Assembly (NCBI GenBank): GCA_913009765.1
Contig: CAJVYT010000188.1
Span: 1-8,054 of the forward strand
From: an uncultured candidate division Zixibacteria bacterium
Lineage (GTDB): Bacteria > Zixibacteria > MSB-5A5 > GN15 > FEB-12
Direction of reading: 5' to 3'
DNA length: 8,054 nucleotides
Positions 1-6,698 of the stretch are shown here, one piece after another. The position numbers were made by a program, and so were the translations under genes. Below the pieces are notes generated by a model. It had not been told where the DNA came from. It was given only the letters and a program-made list of their open reading frames with translations, and did no database searches. Position 1 is the stretch's first letter, and every line of letters starts with the position of its first letter.

Positions 1-84
1 TTGAAACAAAGCGTAAAGCTTGGCGAGTAAAGCGAATAATGAGTTGGCTTAGAGCTGACATCTGTAAATAATCAGCAGGTTGGA

Positions 85-315
85 TCATCGCATCTTTCTT
101 ATTTCAAATGTTACATTATATTCTCCGAAATTACTAGAGTTATTATATCGTTTGATGAGTTCTTCAAGAGTTGTTTCTTTTGGAACATCTAAAGCCTCAA
201 TCTCCTGATTAAATGATGTATGAGCTTCGTCAGGGAAATAGGTAATTGTAGATTTTTTAATTATAGATATTTTAATTTCTTCTGATACTTCTGGTAATTT
301 TTGTCTACCTGTCAT
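85..315 (-). CDS. Small uncharacterised protein, 76 aa
   Basis: I do not recognise this protein and assign no function. It is probably a real gene: an AAGGAGA ribosome-binding site lies 5 bases before the ATG on the minus strand (plus-strand 321-327), and a perfect TATAAT lies a little further upstream. The product has no signal peptide, no membrane segment and no cysteine. It begins MTGRQKLPEVSEEIKIS, has an acidic middle (about residues 28-53, containing DEAHTSFNQEIEALDVP and ETTLEELIKRY), and ends in a basic, strand-like tail (YNVTFEIRKMR). It looks like a small soluble alpha/beta protein. It is transcribed away from the ispD block and has no visible operon partner in the window. Its stop at 85-87 is followed by 84 bases with no supported gene. 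Confidence 0.72.
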   Translation of the reverse strand: MTGRQKLPEVSEEIKISIIKKSTITYFPDEAHTSFNQEIEALDVPKETTLEELIKRYNNSSNFGEYNVTFEIRKMR

Positions 316-320
316 ATAAT

Positions 321-327
321 TCTCCTT
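321..327 (-). promoter_or_regulatory. Ribosome-binding site of the small minus-strand gene
   Basis: Read on the minus strand this is AAGGAGA, close to the ideal Shine-Dalgarno sequence, with a 5-base spacer (ATTAT with the adjoining base) to the ATG at 315. It is the best SD match in the window and the main reason to accept such a short gene. Confidence 0.75.
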
Positions 328-334
328 TTAACAA

Positions 335-340
335 ATTATA
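335..340 (-). promoter_or_regulatory. Candidate -10 box of the small minus-strand gene
   Basis: Read on the minus strand this is a perfect TATAAT. Transcription would start near 328 and give a short leader that just includes the ribosome-binding site. I see no good -35 hexamer 16-18 bases upstream. Two short inverted repeats lie just upstream: TTCAA/TTGAA at 346-350/356-360 and CTATTT/AAATAG at 365-370/381-386. They could be operator half-sites, but in AT-rich DNA this is weak evidence. Confidence 0.4.
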
Positions 341-438
341 AACTTTTCAAGCTTATTGAATTTACTATTTAAGTATCACAAAATAGCTTAAAATAATGAA
401 TTTATCAATATCTTTTTAAGTTTTCTTTAATAGTTTTT

Positions 439-498
439 CTGGATTCCCAAGTTGGGAATGACATTGGTGGAGCATACTTTGACAAGCTCAGGGTGACA
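439..498. repeat. Two-part REP-like palindromic repeat upstream of ispD
   Basis: The first part (439-463) is a near-perfect palindrome, ATTCCCAA (443-450), one G, then TTGGGAAT (452-459), flanked by CTGG and ending in TGACA. The second part (477-498) contains TTTGACAAGCTCAGGG and also ends in TGACA. From memory, both resemble dispersed intergenic repeats in many bacterial genomes: the TGTCATTCCCnnn/GGGAATCCAG type, and the type that reads TCACCCTGAGCTTGTC on the other strand. I infer a REP or BIME-type element inserted between two divergent genes. It has no coding potential. Its TTGACA at 479-484 may also serve as a -35 hexamer. Confidence 0.55.
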
Positions 499-509
499 CA
501 TTACGGTTG

Positions 510-538
510 TTGCTAATTGACTCTCAACATCTTATATT
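510..538 (+). promoter_or_regulatory. Candidate promoter of the ispD operon
   Basis: TTGCTA (510-515), a 17-base spacer and TATATT (533-538) form a sigma70-like pair. Transcription would start at about 545, on or next to the ispD ATG, giving a leaderless or nearly leaderless message. This agrees with the lack of a Shine-Dalgarno sequence before ispD. A competing reading is TTGACA (479-484), inside the repeat element, with the weak -10 TACGGT (502-507), also at 17-base spacing. The sequence alone does not decide between them. Confidence 0.3.
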
Positions 539-544
539 CTCAAA

Positions 545-1237
545 ATGAAAACAGTAGCCTTAATAGTTGCCGGTGGAAGCTCTGAACGGTTTGGGGGAGA
601 ACTGCCCAAACAATATATCGAAATCGCTGGAAAACCTCTTTTGTCACATACAATTGAAAAGTTTGAAAAAGCTGATTCTGTTGATTCTATTGTACTTGTA
701 GTGGCAGAAGATTATTTAGCATATACATCTGAAAATATTGTCGACCCGTTCGATTTTCATAAAGTGTCAAAAATTGTCTCAGGTGGAGAAAGCCGTCGTG
801 AGTCTGTTTTAAACGGATTAAAATCATTGTCATCATCAACATCGTATGTCGCAATTCATGATGCAGCCCGTCCGTTAGTTTCAGTCGTTGATATTAATAA
901 CGTTGTAAAGGCAGCACAAAAAGAAAAAGCAGCTATACTCGCATCACAGGCAGTGGATACAATCAAGCAGTCATCGGGTGGGTATATAGAAACAACTCTT
1001 GAACGTAAAAAACTTTTTCAAGCACAAACTCCTCAAGTGTTTGAGTACAAATTAATTCTCAACGCTCATGAATCTTTTACGAGTGATGAATCTCTTATTA
1101 CCGATGATGCCTCGCTTTTAGAGCTGCAAAATATCAAAGTAAAAATAGTCGAGCCGACATCAGTGAATTTTAAAATAACTACCCAAACAGATTTTCAGAT
1201 AGCTGAAATGATATTACAAAAGGATGAACATGTCTAA
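545..1237 (+). CDS. ispD: 2-C-methyl-D-erythritol 4-phosphate cytidylyltransferase
   Basis: This cytoplasmic enzyme transfers CMP from CTP to 2-C-methyl-D-erythritol 4-phosphate, the third step of the non-mevalonate (MEP) isoprenoid pathway. The 230-residue length is typical. The N-terminal nucleotide-binding loop AGGSSERFGGELPKQY (9-24) carries the expected Arg15 and Lys22. GGESRRESVLNGL (80-92), HDAARP (105-110, with Asp106 and Arg109), TPQVF (162-166), DDASLLE (187-193) and NFKITT with Lys210 follow in the family's order. The ATG at 545 is the right start because the nucleotide-binding motif begins within ten residues, as in homologues. There is no Shine-Dalgarno sequence before it. It is the first gene of the plus-strand block and overlaps ispF by 8 bases. 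The two enzymes are often neighbours or fused (IspDF), although IspE acts between them and is not in this window. Confidence 0.97.
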   Translation: MKTVALIVAGGSSERFGGELPKQYIEIAGKPLLSHTIEKFEKADSVDSIVLVVAEDYLAYTSENIVDPFDFHKVSKIVSGGESRRESVLNGLKSLSSSTSYVAIHDAARPLVSVVDINNVVKAAQKEKAAILASQAVDTIKQSSGGYIETTLERKKLFQAQTPQVFEYKLILNAHESFTSDESLITDDASLLELQNIKVKIVEPTSVNFKITTQTDFQIAEMILQKDEHV

Positions 1238-1718
1238 TATACGAGTTGGACAGGGTTTTGATGTCCATAAATTTGCTGAAAATCGTGAACTGATTATCGG
1301 AGGGGTAACTCTCGCTCATGATTTTGGTTTAGCCGGTCATTCCGATGCTGATGTATTAACGCATGCGATTATGGATGCATTATTGGGAGCAGCCGGACTT
1401 GGCGACATAGGAACATACTTCCCGCCATCTGATAAAAAATTTAAAGATGCAAACTCACTTGAGCTATTAAAAAAAGTTCAGGAATTGCTTCAAGAAAATG
1501 GGTTCTCAAAAATTATAAATATTGATTCAGTCATCATAGCAGAAGTACCTAAGATGAAAAAGCATATTCCTCAGATGAAAAAGTCACTTTCTCACATTCT
1601 TGGAATAGAAACGTCTCAAATTGGAATCAAAGCAACCACTACCGAGAAGTTAGGTTTTGTCGGTCGTAAAGAAGGAATCGCAGCTTCGGCTGTATGTTTG
1701 ATAGTATCTGATGTTTGA
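1230..1718 (+). CDS. ispF: 2-C-methyl-D-erythritol 2,4-cyclodiphosphate synthase
   Basis: IspF cyclises 4-diphosphocytidyl-methylerythritol 2-phosphate to the 2,4-cyclodiphosphate with release of CMP, in the MEP pathway. It works as a cytoplasmic homotrimer with active sites between subunits. Counted from the ATG at 1230, the protein is 162 residues. The zinc ligands Asp11, His13 (GQGFDVHKF) and His45 (GHSDADVLTH) are present, as are FPPSD (64-68) and the C-terminal KATTTEKLGFVGRKEGIAA segment (134-152). An in-frame ATG at 1224 would add two residues. I prefer 1230 because AAAAGGA (1218-1224) sits 5 bases before it, while the 1224 codon overlaps that site. Either way the start lies inside the 3' end of ispD, which suggests translational coupling. 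The stop overlaps the next gene. Confidence 0.97.
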   Translation: MSNIRVGQGFDVHKFAENRELIIGGVTLAHDFGLAGHSDADVLTHAIMDALLGAAGLGDIGTYFPPSDKKFKDANSLELLKKVQELLQENGFSKIINIDSVIIAEVPKMKKHIPQMKKSLSHILGIETSQIGIKATTTEKLGFVGRKEGIAASAVCLIVSDV

Positions 1719-2340
1719 TAATCTTGATACAATAAATCAATGGCTTGACCTGATATTTTCTTATGGGGTGATATGGGTGTATTTGGTCATATTTCTTGCC
1801 TGTTTTATAGAGAATATTTTCCCGCCGTTTCCCGGTGATACATTTATTGTTGCCGCCGGTGCTTTAGTAGGGCTTGAAAGACTTGATTTGATTCTCGCGG
1901 TTTTGTCGGTAATCTCCGGTGGCGTTCTTTCTGTGATGGTTATTTATTTTTTCGGGAAGAATAAGGGATATAATTTCTTTAAAAAGAAAAACTATAAACT
2001 GTATTCTGAAGAGGATATAGAAAAAAGTAATATATATTTTAAAAAATACGGGGCGTTGATTCTCATCTTTTCTCGTTTTGTTGTCGGTTTTCGTTCGGCG
2101 TTGGCACTTGCTGCCGGAGTCGGGCAGTATCAGCCCGGGAAGATGTTTTTGTATTCTTTAATTTCTTATATTTTATTCACATCATTGCTCATGTATTCAG
2201 CAATAGCATTTATCGAAAATTATGATAATCTGGCATCTTTTATAAAAACATACAATTGGATTGTTCTGCCGCTCTTGATTATCATTGTTGTTTTGTATAT
2301 ACTGAACAAGTTAAAAAATCAAAAGGATTTGCACAAATGA
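1711..2340 (+). CDS. DedA-family integral membrane protein
   Basis: This 209-residue membrane protein belongs to the DedA (SNARE-associated, VTT-domain) superfamily. Members are lipid transporters or scramblases; some bacterial ones (UptA type) return undecaprenyl phosphate across the membrane, and others affect proton-dependent drug and pH resistance. Visible marks are a first hydrophobic stretch at about 18-33, the acidic FIENIFPPFPGDTF re-entrant motif (32-45, Glu34 and Asp43), a hydrophobic segment at about 58-80 ending YFFGKNKGY, the second re-entrant motif SRFVVGFRSALALAAG (121-136) with Arg122 and Arg128, and hydrophobic segments at about 145-168 and 183-198. The usual RFxPGxR reads RFVVGFR, so the proline is lost. 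The start overlaps ispF by 8 bases and has no Shine-Dalgarno sequence, so translation probably depends on ispF. Its neighbours favour an undecaprenyl-phosphate role, but this is inference. Confidence 0.9.
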   Translation: MFDNLDTINQWLDLIFSYGVIWVYLVIFLACFIENIFPPFPGDTFIVAAGALVGLERLDLILAVLSVISGGVLSVMVIYFFGKNKGYNFFKKKNYKLYSEEDIEKSNIYFKKYGALILIFSRFVVGFRSALALAAGVGQYQPGKMFLYSLISYILFTSLLMYSAIAFIENYDNLASFIKTYNWIVLPLLIIIVVLYILNKLKNQKDLHK

Positions 2341-3353
2341 AGATACTTTTACTGGCAGGCGGTGATTCAAACGAACGGGCAGTCTCGCTTGATTCCGGTT
2401 TGGCAATTTATGAAGCGTTACAAAGATTGGAACATATTGTCTATGCGATAGACCCCATTTCAGGGAAATCGCTGTTAAACAGTGACGGTACCTATATTGA
2501 ATATGAGACCGATGAATCCGGTCGTGCTGTTGTACCTCCGAGAGCATCAGGGTGGTCTTTGGCAAAGACACTCGGTTCACCTGCTTTTAATGATATTGAT
2601 GTTGTCTTTATTGCTATGCATGGTGGTTTTGGCGAAAATGGGATGCTTCAATGTCTTTTAGAAATTGCAGGGAAAAAACATACCGGCTCAGAAATGGAAG
2701 CCTCGGCTATTGCGATGAACAAGGCAGTTTCAAAAAGACTTTGCACGACTGCTGATATAAAAACTTCTAAATTTTCTCTTTACCGTTTACAACCTGAAGA
2801 TGTGACGGATAAAATTGTAAATGAAATTTCTGATACATTTGAATTCCCTGTTATTGTAAAACCAAATGACGGTGGTTCTACTATTGCTCTTTCTAAAGTA
2901 TGCAAAAAAGAAGATTTAAAAGAAGCACTCAAGTTATGTGCTGATGAATCGCCGAATGTATTGATTGAAAAATTTATATCTGGTCGTGAAATTACTGCGG
3001 CGGTACTTGACGGGAAACCTTTGCCGCTTGTTGAGATTAAACCGAAAAAAGAACTCTATGATTACGAAGCAAAATACAAAAAAGGTCTGTCTGAATATAT
3101 AGTTCCTGCTGAGATTTCAGATGAATTGACAGCCAAGATACAGTCATCTGCGAAGGAAATTTATGATATTATCGGATGTGCCGGTCTTGCCAGAGCTGAT
3201 TTTATTTTAGATGAGCATGATGATTTTTATTTTTTAGAACTAAATACACTTCCGGGGATGACAGAACTTTCGCTTGCCCCCATGGCTGCCAAATCAAGTG
3301 GACTAAAATTTGAAGACCTTATAATCAGGATGATAGAATCCGCACAACAATAG
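2337..3353 (+). CDS. ddl: D-alanine--D-alanine ligase
   Basis: Ddl is an ATP-grasp ligase that joins two D-alanines for the end of the peptidoglycan stem peptide, in the cytoplasm. I place the start at 2337, where ATGA overlaps the dedA stop and AAAGGA (2322-2327) lies 9 bases upstream. This gives 338 residues beginning MKILLLAGGDSNERAVS, as in homologues; an in-frame ATG at 2256 would add 27 unrelated residues. Motifs in order are Glu13 in SNERAVSL, HGGFGENGMLQ (95-105), the ATP-binding KPNDGGSTIALS (175-186), EKFISGREIT (211-220), the omega-loop YDYEAKY (241-247), ARADF (285-289) and the metal-binding ELNTLPGMTELS (301-312). The ATP loop is unusual: GGSTIAL replaces the common xGSSxGx, with Thr for the second Ser and Ala for the second Gly. 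GENG for GEDG is a milder variant. The architecture otherwise looks intact and active. Confidence 0.95.
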   Translation: MKILLLAGGDSNERAVSLDSGLAIYEALQRLEHIVYAIDPISGKSLLNSDGTYIEYETDESGRAVVPPRASGWSLAKTLGSPAFNDIDVVFIAMHGGFGENGMLQCLLEIAGKKHTGSEMEASAIAMNKAVSKRLCTTADIKTSKFSLYRLQPEDVTDKIVNEISDTFEFPVIVKPNDGGSTIALSKVCKKEDLKEALKLCADESPNVLIEKFISGREITAAVLDGKPLPLVEIKPKKELYDYEAKYKKGLSEYIVPAEISDELTAKIQSSAKEIYDIIGCAGLARADFILDEHDDFYFLELNTLPGMTELSLAPMAAKSSGLKFEDLIIRMIESAQQ

Positions 3354-3365
3354 AAATAAACAACT

Positions 3366-4133
3366 ATGAATGAAAAATTAACTCCAAAAGCAATTATCTT
3401 TGATCTTGGTTCAACTCTGATTGAATATGAGAAAGTCCCTTGGTCAGAATTATCTGTTGACTGTATGAAAGAAGCTGCCAAGTTTTTACGAAAGAAAAAA
3501 ATAGAGATTCCGAACGATGAAGAATTTATAAAGCAGTTTGAAGAGGTCAAAATCGATTATAGAAAACTGGCAGCGGACAAATGTATTGAATGGACAATTC
3601 CAAAAGCTGCTGAAAACTTACTTAAAAAATTGTCTCTTGAGTATGATGAAAATATTATAGACGGTATGTTTGACGCATATTATAAACCGGTTGATAAAAA
3701 TATTTCAGTTTATGATGATACAGCACAAACACTTGAAATGATCAAAGCAAAAGGGCTGACTATCGGGCTAGTTTCAAATACAATTTTTCCCGAGACAACT
3801 CATTTGAAAGAATTAAAGCGTTTTAAACTTAGTAAGTATTTTGATTTTACGCTGTTTAGTTCAACCTTTGGTTTACGTAAGCCGCATTCGGATATTTTCT
3901 ATAAAGCTGCTAATTTAGCAGGGTTTGCTCCCTCAGAGTGTGTTTATGTCGGTGACAGATATTTAGAAGATATCACCGGACCGACATCAGTAGGTATGCC
4001 TGCTGTATTGAAAAAACTTGATAAACGTGATTATCCGAAAGATATGCCTGAAACAACGAGAACTATTTCAACTTTATCAGAATTAGTAAATCATATTGAA
4101 CTTATAGATGAAACAGAAGAACAACTATCATAA
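3366..4133 (+). CDS. HAD-family hydrolase (phosphatase-like)
   Basis: This is a 255-residue haloacid dehalogenase superfamily protein, probably a cytoplasmic phosphatase of unknown substrate. The four HAD motifs are present: IIFDLGSTL (10-18) with nucleophile Asp13, GLVSNT (134-139) with Ser137, GLRKPHSDIF (169-178) with Lys172, and VGDRYLEDITG (195-205) with Asp197 and Asp202. A helical cap of about 100 residues lies between motifs I and II, which places it in subfamily I. The residue two after the nucleophile is Gly15 rather than Asp, the usual general acid. The FDLGxT/V form occurs in some real HAD phosphatases (for example the YihX type), so this does not prove loss of activity. It starts 12 bases after ddl with no visible Shine-Dalgarno sequence and is followed closely by the M42 peptidase, so it is probably in the same operon. 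A phosphoglycolate- or sugar-phosphate-type activity is possible but cannot be assigned. Confidence 0.88.
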   Translation: MNEKLTPKAIIFDLGSTLIEYEKVPWSELSVDCMKEAAKFLRKKKIEIPNDEEFIKQFEEVKIDYRKLAADKCIEWTIPKAAENLLKKLSLEYDENIIDGMFDAYYKPVDKNISVYDDTAQTLEMIKAKGLTIGLVSNTIFPETTHLKELKRFKLSKYFDFTLFSSTFGLRKPHSDIFYKAANLAGFAPSECVYVGDRYLEDITGPTSVGMPAVLKKLDKRDYPKDMPETTRTISTLSELVNHIELIDETEEQLS

Positions 4134-4148
4134 TATAAGGATTACAAA

Positions 4149-5225
4149 ATGGATAAATCCGAACTTCTCTTACAAGAACTTACCGATGCCAATGGTGTCT
4201 CAGGGTATGAAAGTGAAATTCGTAAAATTATGGCACGTGAACTTGAAAAATCTGCTGATAATATCGAATATGATAAAATGGGTTCAATTCTTGGAATTAA
4301 AAATGGTACATCTGACTCACCACGTATTATGACAGTTGGTCACATGGATGAAGTCGGGTTTATGGTGAAAGAAATAACATCAGAAGGTTTTATTAAATTT
4401 CTCCCTCTTGGCGGTTGGTGGGGGCATGTTGCATTAGGGCAGAGGATGAGAGTTATAACTCCCAAAGGTGTTGTTATCGGAGTTGTAGGTTCAACACCTC
4501 CGCATCTTTTACCTCCTGAAGAGAGAAAAAAAGTTATCGAAATAAAAGATATGTTTATTGATGTTGGAGCTGTCGATAAATTTGATGTTAAAAAGAAACT
4601 TGGCGTAAAACCGGGTGATCCGATTGTTCCAGATTCTCAATTTACTATCATGGGTAATAAAAAAGTATACATGGCAAAAGCATTTGACAACCGTGTCGCA
4701 TGTGCAATTGTTTTAGAAGTTATGGAAAAACTCGGCAAAGTAAAACATCCAAACACGGTTTTGGGTGGAGCCACTGTACAAGAAGAGGTAGGTTTACGGG
4801 GTGCTGCAACTGTTGCTCATTTGGGTGACCCTGATGTATGTATAATTGTAGATACCGGAATAGCACAGGATATGCCGCCGAACACTTTTGCCAAAGAGGA
4901 AAAATTAGGAGCCGGTCCGGTTGTGTTGATATATGACGGCGGTATGATTCCGAATTTAAAACTTCGTGATTTTGTTTTCAAAACAGCCGAAGCAAAAAAA
5001 ATCCCTTATCATGTCTCATATATGGCAGGTGGTTCAACTGATGGAGCAAGGATTCATATAAGCCGTATCGGTGTTCCTACAATTGTTATTGGTCCTGCTG
5101 TCAGATATATCCATAGTCATAATGGAATTTTGTCCCGTGCCGATTATGATAACACAATTAAATTAGTATTAGAACTGATTAAGAAACTTGATGCCAAAAC
5201 TGTCAAGTCATTGACGGAGGATTAA
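4149..5225 (+). CDS. M42-family zinc aminopeptidase
   Basis: The 358-residue product is a member of peptidase family M42 (TET-type glutamyl/leucyl aminopeptidases, often misnamed endoglucanase M). These form large cytoplasmic dodecamers that trim peptides from the N-terminus with two metal ions. The metal and catalytic set is complete: His65 and Asp67 in VGHMDEVG, bridging Asp180 in AFDNRVAC, catalytic Glu212 and ligand Glu213 in VQEEVGLRG, Asp235 in IVDTG, and His322 in RYIHS. GGSTDGARIH (294-303) and IGVPTIVIGPAVRYIHS are also typical. An inserted beta-rich dimerisation domain lies at about residues 70-165. AAGGA-type SD sequence AAGGA (4137-4141) stands 7 bases before the ATG, and the gap to the HAD gene is 15 bases. 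It is probably co-transcribed with its neighbours and most likely serves general peptide turnover. Its exact specificity cannot be read from the sequence. Confidence 0.94.
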   Translation: MDKSELLLQELTDANGVSGYESEIRKIMARELEKSADNIEYDKMGSILGIKNGTSDSPRIMTVGHMDEVGFMVKEITSEGFIKFLPLGGWWGHVALGQRMRVITPKGVVIGVVGSTPPHLLPPEERKKVIEIKDMFIDVGAVDKFDVKKKLGVKPGDPIVPDSQFTIMGNKKVYMAKAFDNRVACAIVLEVMEKLGKVKHPNTVLGGATVQEEVGLRGAATVAHLGDPDVCIIVDTGIAQDMPPNTFAKEEKLGAGPVVLIYDGGMIPNLKLRDFVFKTAEAKKIPYHVSYMAGGSTDGARIHISRIGVPTIVIGPAVRYIHSHNGILSRADYDNTIKLVLELIKKLDAKTVKSLTED

Positions 5226-5232
5226 TTTAGAA

Positions 5233-6636
5233 ATGGCACTTCGATTTAAAAACTCATTTACCCGCAAGAAAGAAGACTTTATACCTATTGAAGCAGGTAA
5301 AGTAAAAATTTATACTTGTGGACCGACAGTCTATAACTTTCAGCATATCGGAAATTTCCGTACCTTTATGTGGGGTGATATATTACGCCGCTATTTGAAA
5401 TACAAAGGCTACGATGTTACCTATGTAATGAATATCACCGATATTGATGATAAAATTATTAGGGACTCTCAAGCACAAAAAAAATCCCGCAAAGAATTTA
5501 TTACTGAATATGTTGATGCTTTTTTAGAAGATTTAGACTCACTCGGCTTTCTTCGACCTGATATTCAACCGTATGCGACTGACCATATCGACGGTATGGT
5601 TGAGATGATTCAAAAATTGGTCGAACGAGGATTTGCTTATGAAATTGACGGGAATTATTACTATAAGATTTCAGCATTTAAAGATTACGGAAAACTTGCC
5701 AATCTTGACATGGATGGGCTGAAAGCCGGTGCGAGAGTTTCAACAGACGAATATGAAAAAGATTCTGTCTCTGATTTTGCACTCTGGAAAGCATGGCAGG
5801 AATCAGATGGTGATATTTACTGGGAAACCCCATTAGGTAAAGGTCGCCCCGGATGGCATATTGAATGTTCGGTTATGTCGCAAAAATATCTCGGAAATCA
5901 TTTTGATATACATACCGGCGGTGTTGATTTACTTTTTCCGCATCATGAAAATGAAATTGCCCAGTCAGAAGGTTGTACCGGTACAAAATCGGTTAACTAC
6001 TGGCTTCATGGGGAGCATTTGATTGTTGAGGGAAAAAAGATGTCTAAATCGCTCGGTAATTTTTATACCCTTCGTGATATTATCAACAAAGGGTATGCTG
6101 GGGTAGTCGTGCGGTACCTTTTGGCTTCGACATATTACCGTCAGCAATTAAATTTCACTTTTGCAGGACTCGATGCTGCTCGAAATGCGTTAGAACGGTA
6201 TAATGATTTTATCGTGAATTTAAAAAGCTATAAAGGGTCTGAATCTGACAACTCTGCAGGTGCAATAATTGAGAAAGCTAAGGCAGGTTTTGAAGATGCT
6301 CTTGATGATGATTTAAATGTATCCGGTGCCTTGGGCGTTGTATTTGATTTTATCCGTGAGATAAACCGTATCAAAGCTGATAAAAATCTGTCGGCAGATG
6401 AGCGGGATAATGCTTTGGATACTATCAATGCCTTTGATTCTGTGTTGAATTTTACATATCATATCAACACCGATAATACTGACAGTACTGAAATAGAATC
6501 ATTGATTCAGCAAAGAGCGGATGCCAAGAAAAATAAAGATTTTGTGTTGGCAGATAAAATCCGTGCAGATTTACTCAAGCAGGGAATTATTTTAGAAGAC
6601 AGCCGAGATGGCACAAAATGGAAGAAAAAAGTGTAA
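5233..6636 (+). CDS. cysS: Cysteine--tRNA ligase
   Basis: CysRS is the class I synthetase that charges tRNA-Cys with cysteine in the cytoplasm. The 467-residue length is normal for bacteria. The Rossmann-fold signature reads YTCGPTVYNFQHIGNFRT with HIGN at 38-41, and KMSKS is at 269-273. All four zinc ligands are present: Cys29, Cys212 (HIECSVM), His237 and Glu241 (FPHHENEIAQSEG). GRPGWHIECS and HTGGVDLLFPHHENE are highly typical. The C-terminal helical and anticodon-binding region (from about 310) ends with the usual DGTKW. The start at 5233 leaves 7 bases after the M42 stop. The best Shine-Dalgarno match, GGAGG (5216-5220), lies inside the M42 gene with a rather long 12-base spacer. It is the last gene of the plus-strand block. 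I see no convincing terminator hairpin after it. Confidence 0.98.
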   Translation: MALRFKNSFTRKKEDFIPIEAGKVKIYTCGPTVYNFQHIGNFRTFMWGDILRRYLKYKGYDVTYVMNITDIDDKIIRDSQAQKKSRKEFITEYVDAFLEDLDSLGFLRPDIQPYATDHIDGMVEMIQKLVERGFAYEIDGNYYYKISAFKDYGKLANLDMDGLKAGARVSTDEYEKDSVSDFALWKAWQESDGDIYWETPLGKGRPGWHIECSVMSQKYLGNHFDIHTGGVDLLFPHHENEIAQSEGCTGTKSVNYWLHGEHLIVEGKKMSKSLGNFYTLRDIINKGYAGVVVRYLLASTYYRQQLNFTFAGLDAARNALERYNDFIVNLKSYKGSESDNSAGAIIEKAKAGFEDALDDDLNVSGALGVVFDFIREINRIKADKNLSADERDNALDTINAFDSVLNFTYHINTDNTDSTEIESLIQQRADAKKNKDFVLADKIRADLLKQGIILEDSRDGTKWKKKV

Positions 6637-6698
6637 CAGACTTATTTTAATTCATAATTTGTCGATATAACTTTTTTGACCAAAATGTAAAAAACTAT

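Noticed and set aside
54..76. GCTGA/TCAGC hairpin after the small minus-strand gene as its terminator.
   Set aside because: It is only a 5-bp stem with a 13-base loop and no T-run follows on the minus strand.
1..84. Possible 3' end of an upstream plus-strand gene: one frame is open from position 3 to a TAA at 69-71, another from 1 to 30.
   Set aside because: The segments are 9-22 codons, show no recognisable family sequence and cannot be told from chance at a window edge.
2256..2336. 27-residue N-terminal extension of Ddl from an upstream in-frame ATG.
   Set aside because: It lies wholly inside dedA, has no ribosome-binding site, and homologues begin at the MKILLLAGG segment; the ATG at 2337 has a good SD.
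4108..4332. 74-codon open frame across the HAD-M42 junction.
   Set aside because: It is out of frame with two well-supported genes, has no SD, and its product looks like random translation.
6625..6650. Weak AAAAAAGT/ACTTATTTT hairpin around the cysS stop as an intrinsic terminator.
   Set aside because: The stem is AT-only apart from one G-C pair and contains a bulge, so it would be very unstable.
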